Origin: Streptomyces antimicrobicus
GTDB lineage: Bacteria; Actinomycetota; Actinomycetes; Streptomycetales; Streptomycetaceae
NCBI RefSeq assembly: GCF_020532625.1
Contig: NZ_JAJAUY010000017.1
Location: forward strand, 1-64,000
Length of the DNA stretch: 64,000 nucleotides
Direction of reading: 5' to 3'
Shown: positions 8,555 to 16,851 of the stretch, piece by piece
Position numbering within the stretch: position 1 is the stretch's first letter
Layout: every line of letters starts with the position of its first letter
Position numbers and translations under genes: made by a program
The notes under the pieces: generated by a model
The model's input: the letters and a program-made list of their open reading frames with translations, nothing else
Told to the model about the DNA's origin: nothing
The model's database searches: none

Positions 8555-9655
8555 CTACTTGGTGATCCGGGGCGCGGCCTGCGGGGCCTGCGCGACCTGC
8601 GGCGGGATCGGCGCGGTGGCCGCGGCCTGCGGGGAGGCCGGGTTGGCCAGGGCCGACGGCGGGGCGACGGTGGCCGCCGGGTCCGGCGCGGGCTCCGCCT
8701 CCTCCTCGGCCGGCGGCATCCCGCCGACGATGGCGATGCCCGCCGCGTCGAAGGCCTCCTTGATCCGCCAGCGCAGCTCGCGCTCCACCCCGAACTGCTT
8801 GCCCGGCATCGTCTTGGCCGAGATCCGCACGGTCATCGAGGCCAGCAGCACCTCGGCCAGGCCCAGGACCTCCACCGGACCCCACAGGTCCTCGTCCCAC
8901 GGGGCGTCCTTGGCCATGCCGTCCGCCACCTCCTGGAGCACCTCGCGGATCCGCTTGAGGTCCTCGCTCGGCTTGACCTGGACGTCGACGGTCGCCGTGG
9001 CCCAGCCCTGGCTGAGGTTGCCGATCCGCTTGATCTCGCCGTTGCGCACGTACCAGATCTCGCCGTTGTCGCCGCGCAGCTTGGTCACGCGCAGGCCGAC
9101 CTCGACCACCTCGCCGGAGGCCACCCCCGCGTCGATCTTGTCGCCGACGCCGTACTGGTCCTCAAGGATCATGAACACGCCGGAGAGGAAGTCCGTGACC
9201 AGGTTGCGGGCACCGAAACCGATCGCCACACCGGCCACACCGGCGCTCGCCAGCAGCGGGCCCAGGTTGATCTCCAGGGTGCCGAGGACCATCAGCGCGG
9301 CCGTGCCCAGGATCAGGAACGAGGCCACCGACCGCAGGACCGAGCCGATCGCCTCCGAACGCTGGCGGCGCCGCTCGGCATTGACGAGGAGTCCGCCGAG
9401 CGTGGTGCCCTCGACGGCCTCGGCACCGCGGTTCATGCGGTTTATCAGCTTGGTCAGGGCCTTGCGCACCATCGAGCGCAGCGCCACCGCGATCACCACG
9501 ATGAGCAGGATCCGCAGGCCCAGGTACAGCCATCCGGCCCAGTTCTCCTCGATGAAGCTGGCGGCGTTGGTGACGCTCTCGTGGGTGTCCCTCACCGTCG
9601 TGGACACATCCGGAACCTCGGTCGCGAGAGTGGGCATGGCTGCGGGCCAGGGCAC
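8555..9655 (-). CDS. small-conductance mechanosensitive channel (MscS family)
   Basis: A 366-residue MscS family channel that would release solutes on osmotic downshift. Three membrane helices are visible (about residues 35-60, 90-120 and the pore helix). The pore helix is followed by the conserved GFGARNLVTDFLSGVFMI segment, then a beta domain with the typical GEVVEVGLRVTKLR motif. The C-terminal 60 residues are a Pro/Ala-rich cytoplasmic tail. I prefer the GTG at 9653-9655 because CTGGAGG lies 8 bases before it; the ATG six codons in (9637) is the alternative. It is divergent from the HNH endonuclease gene across about 270 bases that show no further gene. Confidence 0.88.
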   Translation of the reverse strand: MPWPAAMPTLATEVPDVSTTVRDTHESVTNAASFIEENWAGWLYLGLRILLIVVIAVALRSMVRKALTKLINRMNRGAEAVEGTTLGGLLVNAERRRQRSEAIGSVLRSVASFLILGTAALMVLGTLEINLGPLLASAGVAGVAIGFGARNLVTDFLSGVFMILEDQYGVGDKIDAGVASGEVVEVGLRVTKLRGDNGEIWYVRNGEIKRIGNLSQGWATATVDVQVKPSEDLKRIREVLQEVADGMAKDAPWDEDLWGPVEVLGLAEVLLASMTVRISAKTMPGKQFGVERELRWRIKEAFDAAGIAIVGGMPPAEEEAEPAPDPAATVAPPSALANPASPQAAATAPIPPQVAQAPQAAPRITK

Positions 9656-9926
9656 GGCGGGAACCTCCAGATGTAGCGGCCTGCCCGCGGACGGGGGAGA
9701 GCGGGCGGGACCAACCACACTAACGGGGCATCCCCCTGCCGCCCTTGCCGGAAGTTGCCGGTGTTCGAGGGAGAGACCGGACTCACACGGGGAGGAAGAA
9801 GGTGTGCCGCAAAACACCTCGGACCCGTTACGGGCGCGTGGTGGCGCTCCTGCCAGCGGGAAGGAGAGACTGAAGACAGATCGTCCCGGCGCGAGCCACG
9901 CGCCGCCGGCGTACAAGGAGGCATCC
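9656..9926. other. divergent promoter region between mscS and the HNH gene
   Basis: 271 bases with no supportable gene. Contains a short direct repeat (TTGCCGGaagTTGCCGG, near 9750-9766). No clear operator palindrome was seen. Confidence 0.5.
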
Positions 9927-10466
9927 GTGCCGCATGTCCTGGTCCTCAACGCGTCGTACGAGCCGCTCGGCGTCGTACCGCTCCGCCGCGCGCTCGTCCT
10001 CGTCCTGGAGAACAAGGCGATCTGCCTCGAGGAATCCGGCGCCTTCCTGCACAGCGCGACCAAGGTCGTCCCCGCTCCCAGCGTGGTGCGGCTCAAGCGC
10101 TTCGTGCGGGTCCCCTACCGGGGGCCCGTTCCTCTCACCCGGCGCGCGCTGTTCGCCCGCGACGGCGGCCGCTGCATGTACTGCGGCGGGGTCGCCACCA
10201 GTGTCGACCACGTCATCCCGCGCAGCCGTGGCGGCCAGCACGTGTGGGACAACGTCGTCGCCGCGTGCCGCCGCTGCAACCACGTCAAGGCCGACCGCCA
10301 CCTGCTCGAACTGGGCTGGCGCCTGCGCCACCAGCCGGCCCCGCCGTCCGGCCTGGCCTGGCGCATCATCGGCACCGGCCACCGGGACCCCCGCTGGATG
10401 CCGTACCTCCAGCCGTACGGCGCGGAGGACGCCCTGGCGAGGACCGCGGCTCCGGCAGCGTCCTGA
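9927..10466 (+). CDS. HNH endonuclease
   Basis: A 179-residue protein of the short actinobacterial HNH family that begins LVLNASYEPLG. The HNH core in the second half has paired zinc cysteines (CMYCGG and CRRCN) around the catalytic SVDHVIPRSRGG stretch. Function in vivo is unknown; such stand-alone HNH proteins are widespread single-copy genes in Actinobacteria and are not obviously restriction enzymes. The GTG at 9927 is supported by AAGGAGG (9915-9921) five bases upstream. The gene ends in a strong hairpin that overlaps its stop codon. Confidence 0.9.
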   Translation: MPHVLVLNASYEPLGVVPLRRALVLVLENKAICLEESGAFLHSATKVVPAPSVVRLKRFVRVPYRGPVPLTRRALFARDGGRCMYCGGVATSVDHVIPRSRGGQHVWDNVVAACRRCNHVKADRHLLELGWRLRHQPAPPSGLAWRIIGTGHRDPRWMPYLQPYGAEDALARTAAPAAS

Positions 10467-10509
10467 CACCCGGGGGCGGCTCCCGCGCGGGGCCGCCCCC
10501 GGGGTGTCA
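10464..10509 (+). terminator. hairpin terminator of the HNH gene
   Basis: TGACACC-CGGGGGCGGC (10464-10480) pairs with GCCGCCCCCGGGGTGTCA (10492-10509), with a single-base bulge and an 11-base loop. The stem includes the TGA stop codon of the endonuclease. Confidence 0.75.
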
Positions 10510-10609
10510 GCTCCCTGCCACGGCAGGAGTGCGGCTGCGGTCGCTGGGTAAGGCTGCGGTGTCCCGCGCCGCCAGCGCCCCGACCGGGCCCACCCCCGAA
10601 GGAGCCCCC

Positions 10610-10855
10610 GTGCCTCCGCCGCAGCCGCGTACCGCCGGCCTCATCGGTTCCGCCGGCCTCACCGGTACCGCCGGTACCGCCCGCCCCGGCCGTACCACCC
10701 ACCCCGCCCCGCCCGCCCGCTCGCCCCGGCCGCTCAAAAAAGCGGGGCTGGGTGCCGATACCGGTGGGGGGCCGCTGATCTGCGAGCCGCCGCTCTTCGA
10801 CGAGGCACCGTTGACGAGCGAGCCCACCACGCCCGCCGTCGCCGCGGGGGACTAG
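10610..10855 (+). CDS. possible small low-complexity ORF before malQ
   Basis: An 81-codon frame starts at a GTG with GAAGGAG five to six bases upstream and ends at a TAG 13 bases before malQ. The first half is low complexity (Gly/Thr/Ala/Pro) because of short imperfect DNA repeats around ACCGCCGG; the second half (LICEPPLFDEAPLTSEP) looks more protein-like. No family is recognised. The opposite strand is also open (10507-10830), so this may be only a malQ leader region of about 360 bases between the HNH terminator and malQ. Confidence 0.3.
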   Translation: MPPPQPRTAGLIGSAGLTGTAGTARPGRTTHPAPPARSPRPLKKAGLGADTGGGPLICEPPLFDEAPLTSEPTTPAVAAGD

Positions 10856-10868
10856 ACAGGGGTTGCCG

Positions 10869-12908
10869 ATGGATCTGGCCCGGCTCGCCGGCCTGTACGG
10901 CGTCGCCACGTCCTACCAACCGTCCCAGGACGTCACCGTCCCGGTGCCCGAGGCCACGGTCCGCGCCGTGCTCGGCGTCCTCGGGGTCGACGCCTCCACG
11001 CCGGAGGCGGTCACCGCCGCCCTGGCCGCCGCCGAGGCGGCCGCCCGGTTGCTGCCGCCGGTGCTGGTCCAGTGGGCCGGGGCCGCCGCCCCGGCGGCCC
11101 TGGCCGCCCTGCCGACCGGCACCCGGATGCGGCTCGCCGCGGAGGACGGCGTCCCGGTCGCGCCCTGGCCGCCGCGCTGGACCACCGGCCCCGACGGGCC
11201 GCTGCCGGCCGGGCCGCCGCCGCTCGGCGTGCACCGGCTGTACGCCGAGACGCCCGACGGCCGCACCGGTGAGGCGGTCCTCGTCGTGGCCCCCGACCGG
11301 GCCCCCGCCCCGCCGCGGCGCAGCCACGGGCTCCTCGTCCAGCTGTACTCGCTGCTCTCCGACCGCTCCTGGGGCATGGGCGACCTCGGCGACCTCGCCG
11401 AGCTGGCCACCTGGGCGGGTCGGACCCACGGCGCCGGGTTCCTCCAGATCAACCCGCTGCACAGCGCCGTCCCCGGCACCCCCACCGACCCCTCCCCCTA
11501 CCGGCCGTCGTCGCGCCGCTGGGCCGACCCGGTCTACCTGCGGGTCGAGGACGTGCCCGAGTACGGCCGGTGCACCGCCCGCACCGCGCTCGCGGCCCTG
11601 GCCGAGCAGGGGGCCGCCCTGCGCCAGGAGGTCCTGGACAAGGGCGCCCTGATCGACCGGGACGCCGTCTGGGCGGTCAAGCGGGCCGCGCTCGAACTGC
11701 TGCACGCCGTCCCGCGCGACGCCGCCCGCGCCGCGGACCTGGCCCGGTTCAAGGACGCCGCCGGCGCCGAGCTCACCGCCCACGCCACCTGGTGCGCCCT
11801 GGCCGAGCGGCACGGCCCCGACCCGCGGCAGTGGCCGCAGGACGCCGAACCCGACCCCGCCCGGGTCGACTTCCACACCTGGCTGGCCTGGCTGACCGAT
11901 TCCCAGCTCGCCGCCGCCCAGCGGGCCGCCCGGGACGCCGGCATGGCGCTCGGCCTCGTCCACGACCTCGCCGTCGGCGTCCACCCCGGTGGTGCCGACG
12001 TCTGGGCCCGCCCGGAGCTCCATGCCGCGGGCACCACGGTCGGGGCCCCGCCGGACGCCTTCAACGCCCGCGGCCAGGACTGGGGTCTGCCGCCGTGGCG
12101 GCCCGACGCCCTGGCCGCCGCCGGCTACGCCCCCTACCGGGCGCTGCTGCGGGCCCTGTTCCGGCACGCCGGAGCGCTGCGCATCGACCACGTGATGGGG
12201 CTGTTCCGGCTCTGGTGGGTGCCGGGGGGCTGCAAGCCGTCCGAGGGCACGTACGTCACGTACGACGGCGAGGCCATGCTCGCGCTGCTGGTGCTGGAGG
12301 CGCACCGGGCCGGGACCGTGGTGATCGGCGAGGACCTCGGGACCGTGGAGCCGCGGGTGCGCCAGGCGCTGGCCCGGCGCGGGGTGCTCGGCACCTCGGT
12401 GCTGTGGTTCGAACGCGACTGGGAGGGCGACGGCCGCCCGCTGGAGCCGGCGGCCTGGCGCGCCGACTGCCTGGCGACCGTCACCACCCACGACCTGCCG
12501 CCCACCGCCGCCAAGCTGACCGGGAGCCACGTCGAGCTGCGCGCCCGGCTGGGCCTGCTGGCCCGGCCGGTGGAGCAGGAGAAGGCCGAGGACGCCGCCG
12601 ACACCGCCGAGTGGCTGGCCCGGCTGCAGGAGCTCGGGCTGGACACCGGCGGCGAGGAGGCCGCCGTACGGGCCCTCTACGGGTTCCTGGCGCGCACCCC
12701 GGCCCGCCTGGTGGGCGTGTGGCTGCCGGACGCGGTCGGGGACCGGCGGCCGCAGAACCTGCCGGGGACCTGGGACCAGTACCCCAACGGGCGGCTGCCG
12801 GTCGCGGCCGCGGCCGGGCGGCCGGTGACCCTGGCCCGGCTGGCCGCGTCCGAGCGGGCGGACGGCCTGCTCAGGGCCGTCGCGCAGGGGGTGGGAGGGG
12901 AGGCGTGA
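10869..12908 (+). CDS. malQ: 4-alpha-glucanotransferase (amylomaltase)
   Basis: A 679-residue GH77 enzyme that moves alpha-1,4-glucan segments between maltodextrins in the cytoplasm. Family motifs are visible: LRIDHVMGLFRLWWVP with the nucleophile Asp, VVIGEDLGTVEP with the acid/base Glu, and the third acidic TTHDLPPTAAKLTG. The N-terminal extension of about 170 residues is usual for actinobacterial MalQ. I take the ATG at 10869 (AGGGG upstream) rather than a TTG two codons before. A small membrane-protein gene follows 55 bases downstream, apparently from its own promoter. Confidence 0.92.
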   Translation: MDLARLAGLYGVATSYQPSQDVTVPVPEATVRAVLGVLGVDASTPEAVTAALAAAEAAARLLPPVLVQWAGAAAPAALAALPTGTRMRLAAEDGVPVAPWPPRWTTGPDGPLPAGPPPLGVHRLYAETPDGRTGEAVLVVAPDRAPAPPRRSHGLLVQLYSLLSDRSWGMGDLGDLAELATWAGRTHGAGFLQINPLHSAVPGTPTDPSPYRPSSRRWADPVYLRVEDVPEYGRCTARTALAALAEQGAALRQEVLDKGALIDRDAVWAVKRAALELLHAVPRDAARAADLARFKDAAGAELTAHATWCALAERHGPDPRQWPQDAEPDPARVDFHTWLAWLTDSQLAAAQRAARDAGMALGLVHDLAVGVHPGGADVWARPELHAAGTTVGAPPDAFNARGQDWGLPPWRPDALAAAGYAPYRALLRALFRHAGALRIDHVMGLFRLWWVPGGCKPSEGTYVTYDGEAMLALLVLEAHRAGTVVIGEDLGTVEPRVRQALARRGVLGTSVLWFERDWEGDGRPLEPAAWRADCLATVTTHDLPPTAAKLTGSHVELRARLGLLARPVEQEKAEDAADTAEWLARLQELGLDTGGEEAAVRALYGFLARTPARLVGVWLPDAVGDRRPQNLPGTWDQYPNGRLPVAAAAGRPVTLARLAASERADGLLRAVAQGVGGEA

Positions 12909-12951
12909 CGCGTACGGGCCCCCCGGGCGCGCGGTTCGTTCGGGCGTTCGC

Positions 12952-12957
12952 TACGTT
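12952..12957 (+). promoter_or_regulatory. -10 hexamer of a probable leaderless promoter
   Basis: TACGTT ends 6 bases before the GTG of the small gene at 12964, and there is no Shine-Dalgarno. Transcription would start at or next to the first codon. Confidence 0.5.
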
Positions 12958-12963
12958 TGCACC

Positions 12964-13194
12964 GTGGACAACAAGAACGCCCTGCGCGCCGGCGCCGTCG
13001 CGGCCGGTACGACGCTGATGATGCTGCTGATGACGTCTCCCGCGCTGGCGGTCGTGCGCGACGACGGCGACGACCCGGGCAAGGGCATCGGCGTGGCCGA
13101 GACCCTCGGTCTGTTCGTGGCCCTGCCGATCGTGCTGTTCCTGGTGATCGCGGGTCTCGTGATGGTCACCGACAAGTCGCGCAAGCAGGCCTGA
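12964..13194 (+). CDS. small secreted/membrane protein of unknown function
   Basis: A 76-residue protein. An N-terminal signal-type helix (to about residue 29, MLLMTSPALA) is followed by an exposed acidic stretch (RDDGDDPGKG), then a second membrane helix (about 47-68, LFVALPIVLFLVIAGLVMV) and a short basic tail (DKSRKQA). No named family is recognised. The GTG start has no ribosome-binding site but a -10-like TACGTT 6 bases before it. Its transcript ends at the strong hairpin shared with the convergent MarR gene. Confidence 0.75.
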   Translation: MDNKNALRAGAVAAGTTLMMLLMTSPALAVVRDDGDDPGKGIGVAETLGLFVALPIVLFLVIAGLVMVTDKSRKQA

Positions 13195-13210
13195 CACCGG
13201 CTTCACGCCG

Positions 13211-13242
13211 AGCGCCGGCGGTCCAGGGGGACCGCCGGCGCT
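13211..13242. terminator. bidirectional hairpin terminator
   Basis: Perfect 14-bp stem AGCGCCGGCGGTCC (13211-13224) and its complement (13229-13242) around a 4-base loop. It lies between the convergent small membrane-protein gene and the MarR gene. Confidence 0.8.
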
Positions 13243-13315
13243 TCGTCGTGTCCGCGGCCGGGGCGGCGGGCCGCGGGCGGACCGGCGGGGGCCGCCCGGC
13301 AGGGCCTGCGCACCG

Positions 13316-13825
13316 TCAGCCCGTCACGCCTTCCGCCAGCTTGCGCAGCAGCCCGGCCAGGGCTGCGCTCTCCTCGTCGGAGAGTCCGGCCAGAGCCTCC
13401 CGCTGCACCTGGAGTCCGGCGACGACCGCCGCGTCCACCACGTCCAGCCCGTGCTCGGTGAGGGTGACCCGAAGTCCCCGCCGGTCGTGCGGATCCGGCT
13501 GCCGGCACAGCAGCCCGGCCTTCTCCAACTTGTCCAGCCGCCCCGTCATCCCGCCGGTGGTGAGCATCAGCGTCGCCGAGAGCTGACGCGGCGACAGCGT
13601 GTACGGCTCGCCCGAGCGGCGCAGCGTGGCGATGACGTCGAACTCGCCGCGGGAGATCCCGAACGGGGCGTAGGCGCGCTCCATCCGCTCCTCCATCGCC
13701 CGGCCGATCCGGTAGATCCGGCCGAAGACGGCCATGGGCGCCGTGTCCAGCTCGGGCCGGACGGCGTACCACTGGGCGGCGATGGCGTCGACGGCGTCGT
13801 GGCCGGTCCCCTTGCTCTCGGTCAT
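13316..13825 (-). CDS. MarR-family transcriptional regulator
   Basis: A 169-residue MarR protein with a winged-helix core: ISRGEFDVIATLRRSG, then the recognition helix LSATLMLTTGGMTGRLDKLE and the wing with the conserved DPHDRRGLRVTLTEHG. It is divergent from an EamA-type exporter, and a perfect 13-bp inverted repeat (13876-13905) lies between them, so it very likely represses both genes until an inducing compound binds. The ATG at 13825 is preferred; AAGGGAG lies about 14 bases upstream. The frame is open upstream to a TTG within the operator region, which is unlikely to be the start. Confidence 0.88.
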   Translation of the reverse strand: MTESKGTGHDAVDAIAAQWYAVRPELDTAPMAVFGRIYRIGRAMEERMERAYAPFGISRGEFDVIATLRRSGEPYTLSPRQLSATLMLTTGGMTGRLDKLEKAGLLCRQPDPHDRRGLRVTLTEHGLDVVDAAVVAGLQVQREALAGLSDEESAALAGLLRKLAEGVTG

Positions 13826-13870
13826 GGCGGAAGTATCGGCTCCCTTCCCACTCGACGGCAAGAAAGCAGC

Positions 13871-13905
13871 TTGACGGCAAGTAGCTTAGCGGTAAGCTAC
13901 TTGCC
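13871..13905 (+). promoter_or_regulatory. MarR operator and overlapping exporter promoter
   Basis: GGCAAGTAGCTTA (13876-13888) and its exact complement (13893-13905) form a 13-bp inverted repeat with a 4-base spacer. A possible -35 TTGACG (13871-13876) and -10 TAAGCT (13893-13898), 16 bases apart, overlap it. GACGGCAAG is repeated directly at 13854 and 13874. Confidence 0.75.
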
Positions 13906-13934
13906 ATCGATCTAATTCGAGGGGGAACGACCGC

Positions 13935-14918
13935 ATGAAGCGCCTCGGCACCATCGCCCTGACCGCACTCGCACCCGTCTCATGGGGCTCGACCTACGCC
14001 GTCGCCACCGAGCTGCTGCCGCCCGACCGGCCGCTGTTCACCGCCGCGATGCGGGCCCTGCCCGCCGGCCTGCTGCTCACCGCCCTCGCCCGCACCCTGC
14101 CGACCGGGGCGTGGTGGTGGAAGTCCGCCGTCCTGGGCACCTTGAACATCGGCGCCTTCTTCCCCCTGCTGTTCCTCGCCGCCTACCGGCTCCCCGGCGG
14201 GGTGGCCGCCGTGCTCGGTTCCGCCGGCCCGCTGTTCGTGGCCGGGCTCGCCGCGCTCGTCCTCGGCGAACGGGCCGGCCTGCGGACGGTCCTCACGGCG
14301 GTCACCGCCGCCCTCGGCGTGAGCATGGTCGTCCTGACCGCCCAGGCGCAGCTCGACGCCCTCGGGATCGCCGCCGGGCTGGTCTCCTCCGCGTCCATGG
14401 CCGCGGGCACCGTCATGACCAAGCGGTGGGGGCGGCCCGAGGGCGTGGGCCCGCTGGCCGTCACGGGCTGGCAGCTGACCGCCGGCGGGCTGGTCGTCGT
14501 ACCGGTGGCGGCCCTGGTGGAGGGCGCCCCGCCGGCCCTCGACGGCAAGGCGTTCCTGGGCTACGGCTACATGATGCTGATCAGCACCGGGATCGCGTAC
14601 TGGCTGTGGTTCCGGGGCATCGGCCGGCTCAGTGCCACCTCGGTCACCCTGCTCGGCCCGCTCTCCCCGCTCACCGCCGCCGTGATCGGCTGGGCCGCGC
14701 TGGGGCAGTCGCTGACGCCCGTGCAGCTGGCCGGCATGGCCCTCGCCTTCGCCGCCACCGTCTTCGGTCAGCTGCCCCCGCGCGGGTCGCGCCGGGTCCG
14801 CGCGGCGCGGCCCCAGGAATCGTTCAGCACCACTGAACGTATCGATCGAAACATTTCGATGGACCTGAGCAATGCGGCGGTGCGACCTTTGACGGGCAGC
14901 ACCACCCACCGCCCCTGA
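13935..14918 (+). CDS. EamA/DMT-family exporter, MarR-controlled
   Basis: A 327-residue drug/metabolite transporter with ten predicted helices in two EamA repeats, starting at an ATG preceded by GAGGGGGAA. It probably exports a small metabolite or toxic compound that is sensed by the divergent MarR protein. The helical core ends near residue 290 (VFGQLPPRGS). The last 35 residues are non-membrane, and the DNA coding for them contains two clear palindromes and reads like a promoter for the next gene, so the tail may be a read-through into an intergenic region. Confidence 0.85.
   Translation: MKRLGTIALTALAPVSWGSTYAVATELLPPDRPLFTAAMRALPAGLLLTALARTLPTGAWWWKSAVLGTLNIGAFFPLLFLAAYRLPGGVAAVLGSAGPLFVAGLAALVLGERAGLRTVLTAVTAALGVSMVVLTAQAQLDALGIAAGLVSSASMAAGTVMTKRWGRPEGVGPLAVTGWQLTAGGLVVVPVAALVEGAPPALDGKAFLGYGYMMLISTGIAYWLWFRGIGRLSATSVTLLGPLSPLTAAVIGWAALGQSLTPVQLAGMALAFAATVFGQLPPRGSRRVRAARPQESFSTTERIDRNISMDLSNAAVRPLTGSTTHRP
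14821..14860 (+). promoter_or_regulatory. paired palindromes upstream of the second EamA gene
   Basis: CGTTCAG (14821-14827) and CTGAACG (14833-14839) form a 7-bp inverted repeat, and ATCGAAA (14845-14851) and TTTCGAT (14854-14860) form another. The second has the ATC-N10-GAT shape seen at many LysR-type sites. They lie 71-110 bases before the next start and inside the 3' end of the first exporter gene. Confidence 0.5.
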
Positions 14919-14930
14919 CGAGGAGACCCC

Positions 14931-15890
14931 GTGTCCGTCCTGGACCCCGCCCGCACCCCCGCGCCGCCGCACCGGCCCGCAGCACCGCCCGGCCCCGGCC
15001 CGGGCTCCCGCTCCGGCACCGGGCAGCGCGCGGGCGGGCTCGGGGTCCTGCTCGCGCTGGTGGCGACGGTCGTCTGGTCCGGCAGCTTCGTCGCCACCCG
15101 GGACATGGCCGACTCGGTCCCGCCCGTCCAGGCCGTCTTCTGGCGGTGGGTCGTCGCCCTGCTGGCCGTCGCCCCCTTCGCCGCCCGCGCGGCCTGGCGG
15201 CAGCGGGCGCTGATCCGCCGCCACCTCGGCTTCGTGAGCCTGGCCTCGCTGTTCGGCGTCGCCCTCTACAACACCCTCGTCCACCAGGCCGGACTGACCA
15301 CCTCCGCCTCCACCATGGGCATGATCATGGCCGCCTCCCCGGTCCTCATGGCGCTGTACGCCCGGATCGGCGGGGAGCGGCTCGGCGCGCGGCGGACCTT
15401 CGGGCTGCTGCTGGCGGCGTTCGGGGTGCTGCTGCTGGTCGGCGACGGGTCGCTCGGCTTCGACTTCGCCGCCGGCGACCTGTGGATGTTCGCCGCCGCC
15501 CTGTCCTTCGCCACCTACAGCGCGCTGCTGCGGCGCAAGCCCGAGGAGATCGAGGGGCCGGTCTTCCTGCTGACCACGTTCGTCCTCGGCGCGCTGATGC
15601 TGGCGCCCGCGTACGGGATCTCGCTCGCGGTGCAGGGCGGGTTCGAGGCCACCGCCGGGACGGTGGGGCCGCTGCTGTACGTCGGCGTGTTCTCCTCCGC
15701 CGTCGCGTTCTTCGCCTGGAACAAGGCGGTCTCCCTGATCGGCGCCGCCCGCGCCGGCGTCGTCTACTACCTCCAGCCCGTCTGCGTCGCCCTGCTCGGC
15801 TTCCTGCTGCTCGGCGAGCGCACCGGCCCCGCCGAACTGCTGTGCATGGCGCTGATCCTGGGCGGGGTCACCCTCGGGGCGCGCCGGTAG
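14931..15890 (+). CDS. EamA/DMT-family exporter, second copy
   Basis: A 319-residue DMT transporter with a Pro-rich cytoplasmic N-terminus (about 35 residues) and ten helices in two EamA repeats (for example LVATVVWSGSFVATRDMA and VPPVQAVFWRWVVALLAVAP). The GTG start has a GAGGAG Shine-Dalgarno. It follows the first exporter by 12 bases but has its own palindrome-rich promoter region. The LysR gene 10 bases downstream on the same strand is the obvious candidate regulator. Substrate is unknown. Confidence 0.85.
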   Translation: MSVLDPARTPAPPHRPAAPPGPGPGSRSGTGQRAGGLGVLLALVATVVWSGSFVATRDMADSVPPVQAVFWRWVVALLAVAPFAARAAWRQRALIRRHLGFVSLASLFGVALYNTLVHQAGLTTSASTMGMIMAASPVLMALYARIGGERLGARRTFGLLLAAFGVLLLVGDGSLGFDFAAGDLWMFAAALSFATYSALLRRKPEEIEGPVFLLTTFVLGALMLAPAYGISLAVQGGFEATAGTVGPLLYVGVFSSAVAFFAWNKAVSLIGAARAGVVYYLQPVCVALLGFLLLGERTGPAELLCMALILGGVTLGARR

Positions 15891-15893
15891 GTT
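15888..15893 (+). promoter_or_regulatory. possible -10 of a leaderless lysR promoter
   Basis: TAGGTT, whose TAG is the stop codon of the exporter, ends 7 bases before the lysR ATG, and no Shine-Dalgarno is present there. Confidence 0.35.
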
Positions 15894-15900
15894 CGGCGGC

Positions 15901-16800
15901 ATGACCGAGTGGGACATCAAGAAGCTGCGGATCCTGCGGACGCTGGGCGACCGCGGCACGGTGACCGCGACGGCTGAGGCGCTGCACATGACGCCCTCGG
16001 CCGTCTCGCAGCAGCTGACCAACCTCGCCAAGCAGCTCGGTGTCCCGCTGCTGGAGGCCCAAGGGCGCCGGGTGCGGCTCACCGACGCCGCCCGGCTCGT
16101 CCTGCGGCACGCGGAGGCGGTCTTCGCCCAGCTGGAACGCGCCGACGCCGAACTGGCCGGGTACCGCGAGGGCGAGGCGGGGGAGGTGCGGGTCGGGGCG
16201 TTCCCGACGGCGATCCCGGCGCTGGTCGTCCCGGCCGTGGCGGCGCTGCGGGCCTCGCACCCGGGGGTCTTCGTACGGGTCCGGGAGGCCGAGGCGGCCC
16301 AGGCCTACGCGCTGCTGGCGGCCGGCGAGGTGCACCTCGCGCTCACCTTGGCGGCGCACGCCCCGACGGAGCGGGACGCCCGCTTCACCCGCGTCCCGCT
16401 GCTGGCCGACCCGCTGGACGTGGCCCTGCCGCCGGGGCACCGGCTGGCCGCCGCGGCGCAGCTGAGCCTGTCGGACCTGGCGGGGGAGCCGTGGATCTAC
16501 GGCTCCTCGGGGCCCTGGTCGGAGATCACCCGGGCGGCGTGCGAGGCGGCCGGCTTCGTGCCCGAACAGGCCCACGCCGCGGCGGGCTGGACGGCGATCC
16601 TGTCCATGGTGGCGGCCGGGATGGGGGTGGCGCTGGTCCCGCGGATGGCCGCCGCCCGGACCACCGGGGTGGTCGTCCGCCCGCTGCCGAAGGACCGGCC
16701 CACGCGCCACGTCGTCGCGGCCACCCGCACCGGCACCGAGTCCGCTCCCGCGGTGGCCCGGGTCCTGCAGGCCCTGCGCACCACCGCGGTGCGCCGCTAG
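15901..16800 (+). CDS. LysR-family transcriptional regulator
   Basis: A 299-residue LysR regulator. The N-terminal helix-turn-helix (about residues 5-65) contains TVTATAEALHMTPSAVSQQL and the LTDAARLVL end. It is followed by a two-lobed effector-binding domain (from about residue 92, GEVRVGAFPTAIPALVVP), with AILSMVAAGMGVALVP in the second lobe. Encoded just behind an EamA exporter, it probably controls that exporter through the palindromes at 14821-14860. Ends at a hairpin shared with the convergent pepN gene. Confidence 0.9.
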   Translation: MTEWDIKKLRILRTLGDRGTVTATAEALHMTPSAVSQQLTNLAKQLGVPLLEAQGRRVRLTDAARLVLRHAEAVFAQLERADAELAGYREGEAGEVRVGAFPTAIPALVVPAVAALRASHPGVFVRVREAEAAQAYALLAAGEVHLALTLAAHAPTERDARFTRVPLLADPLDVALPPGHRLAAAAQLSLSDLAGEPWIYGSSGPWSEITRAACEAAGFVPEQAHAAAGWTAILSMVAAGMGVALVPRMAAARTTGVVVRPLPKDRPTRHVVAATRTGTESAPAVARVLQALRTTAVRR

Positions 16801-16809
16801 GTCGTGGTC

Positions 16810-16845
16810 CCGGGGGGCGCCGGGGTCGGCCCGGCGCCCCCGGGG
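16810..16845. terminator. bidirectional hairpin terminator
   Basis: A roughly 15-bp GC stem (16810-16824 with 16830-16845, one mismatch) with a 5-base loop, between the convergent lysR and pepN genes. Confidence 0.7.
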
Positions 16846-16851
16846 ACGGGA

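Noticed and set aside
10507..10830. 107-codon minus-strand frame before malQ
   Set aside because: No ribosome-binding site and it overlaps the plus-strand frame that has one; neither is convincing, so only the plus-strand one was listed at low confidence.
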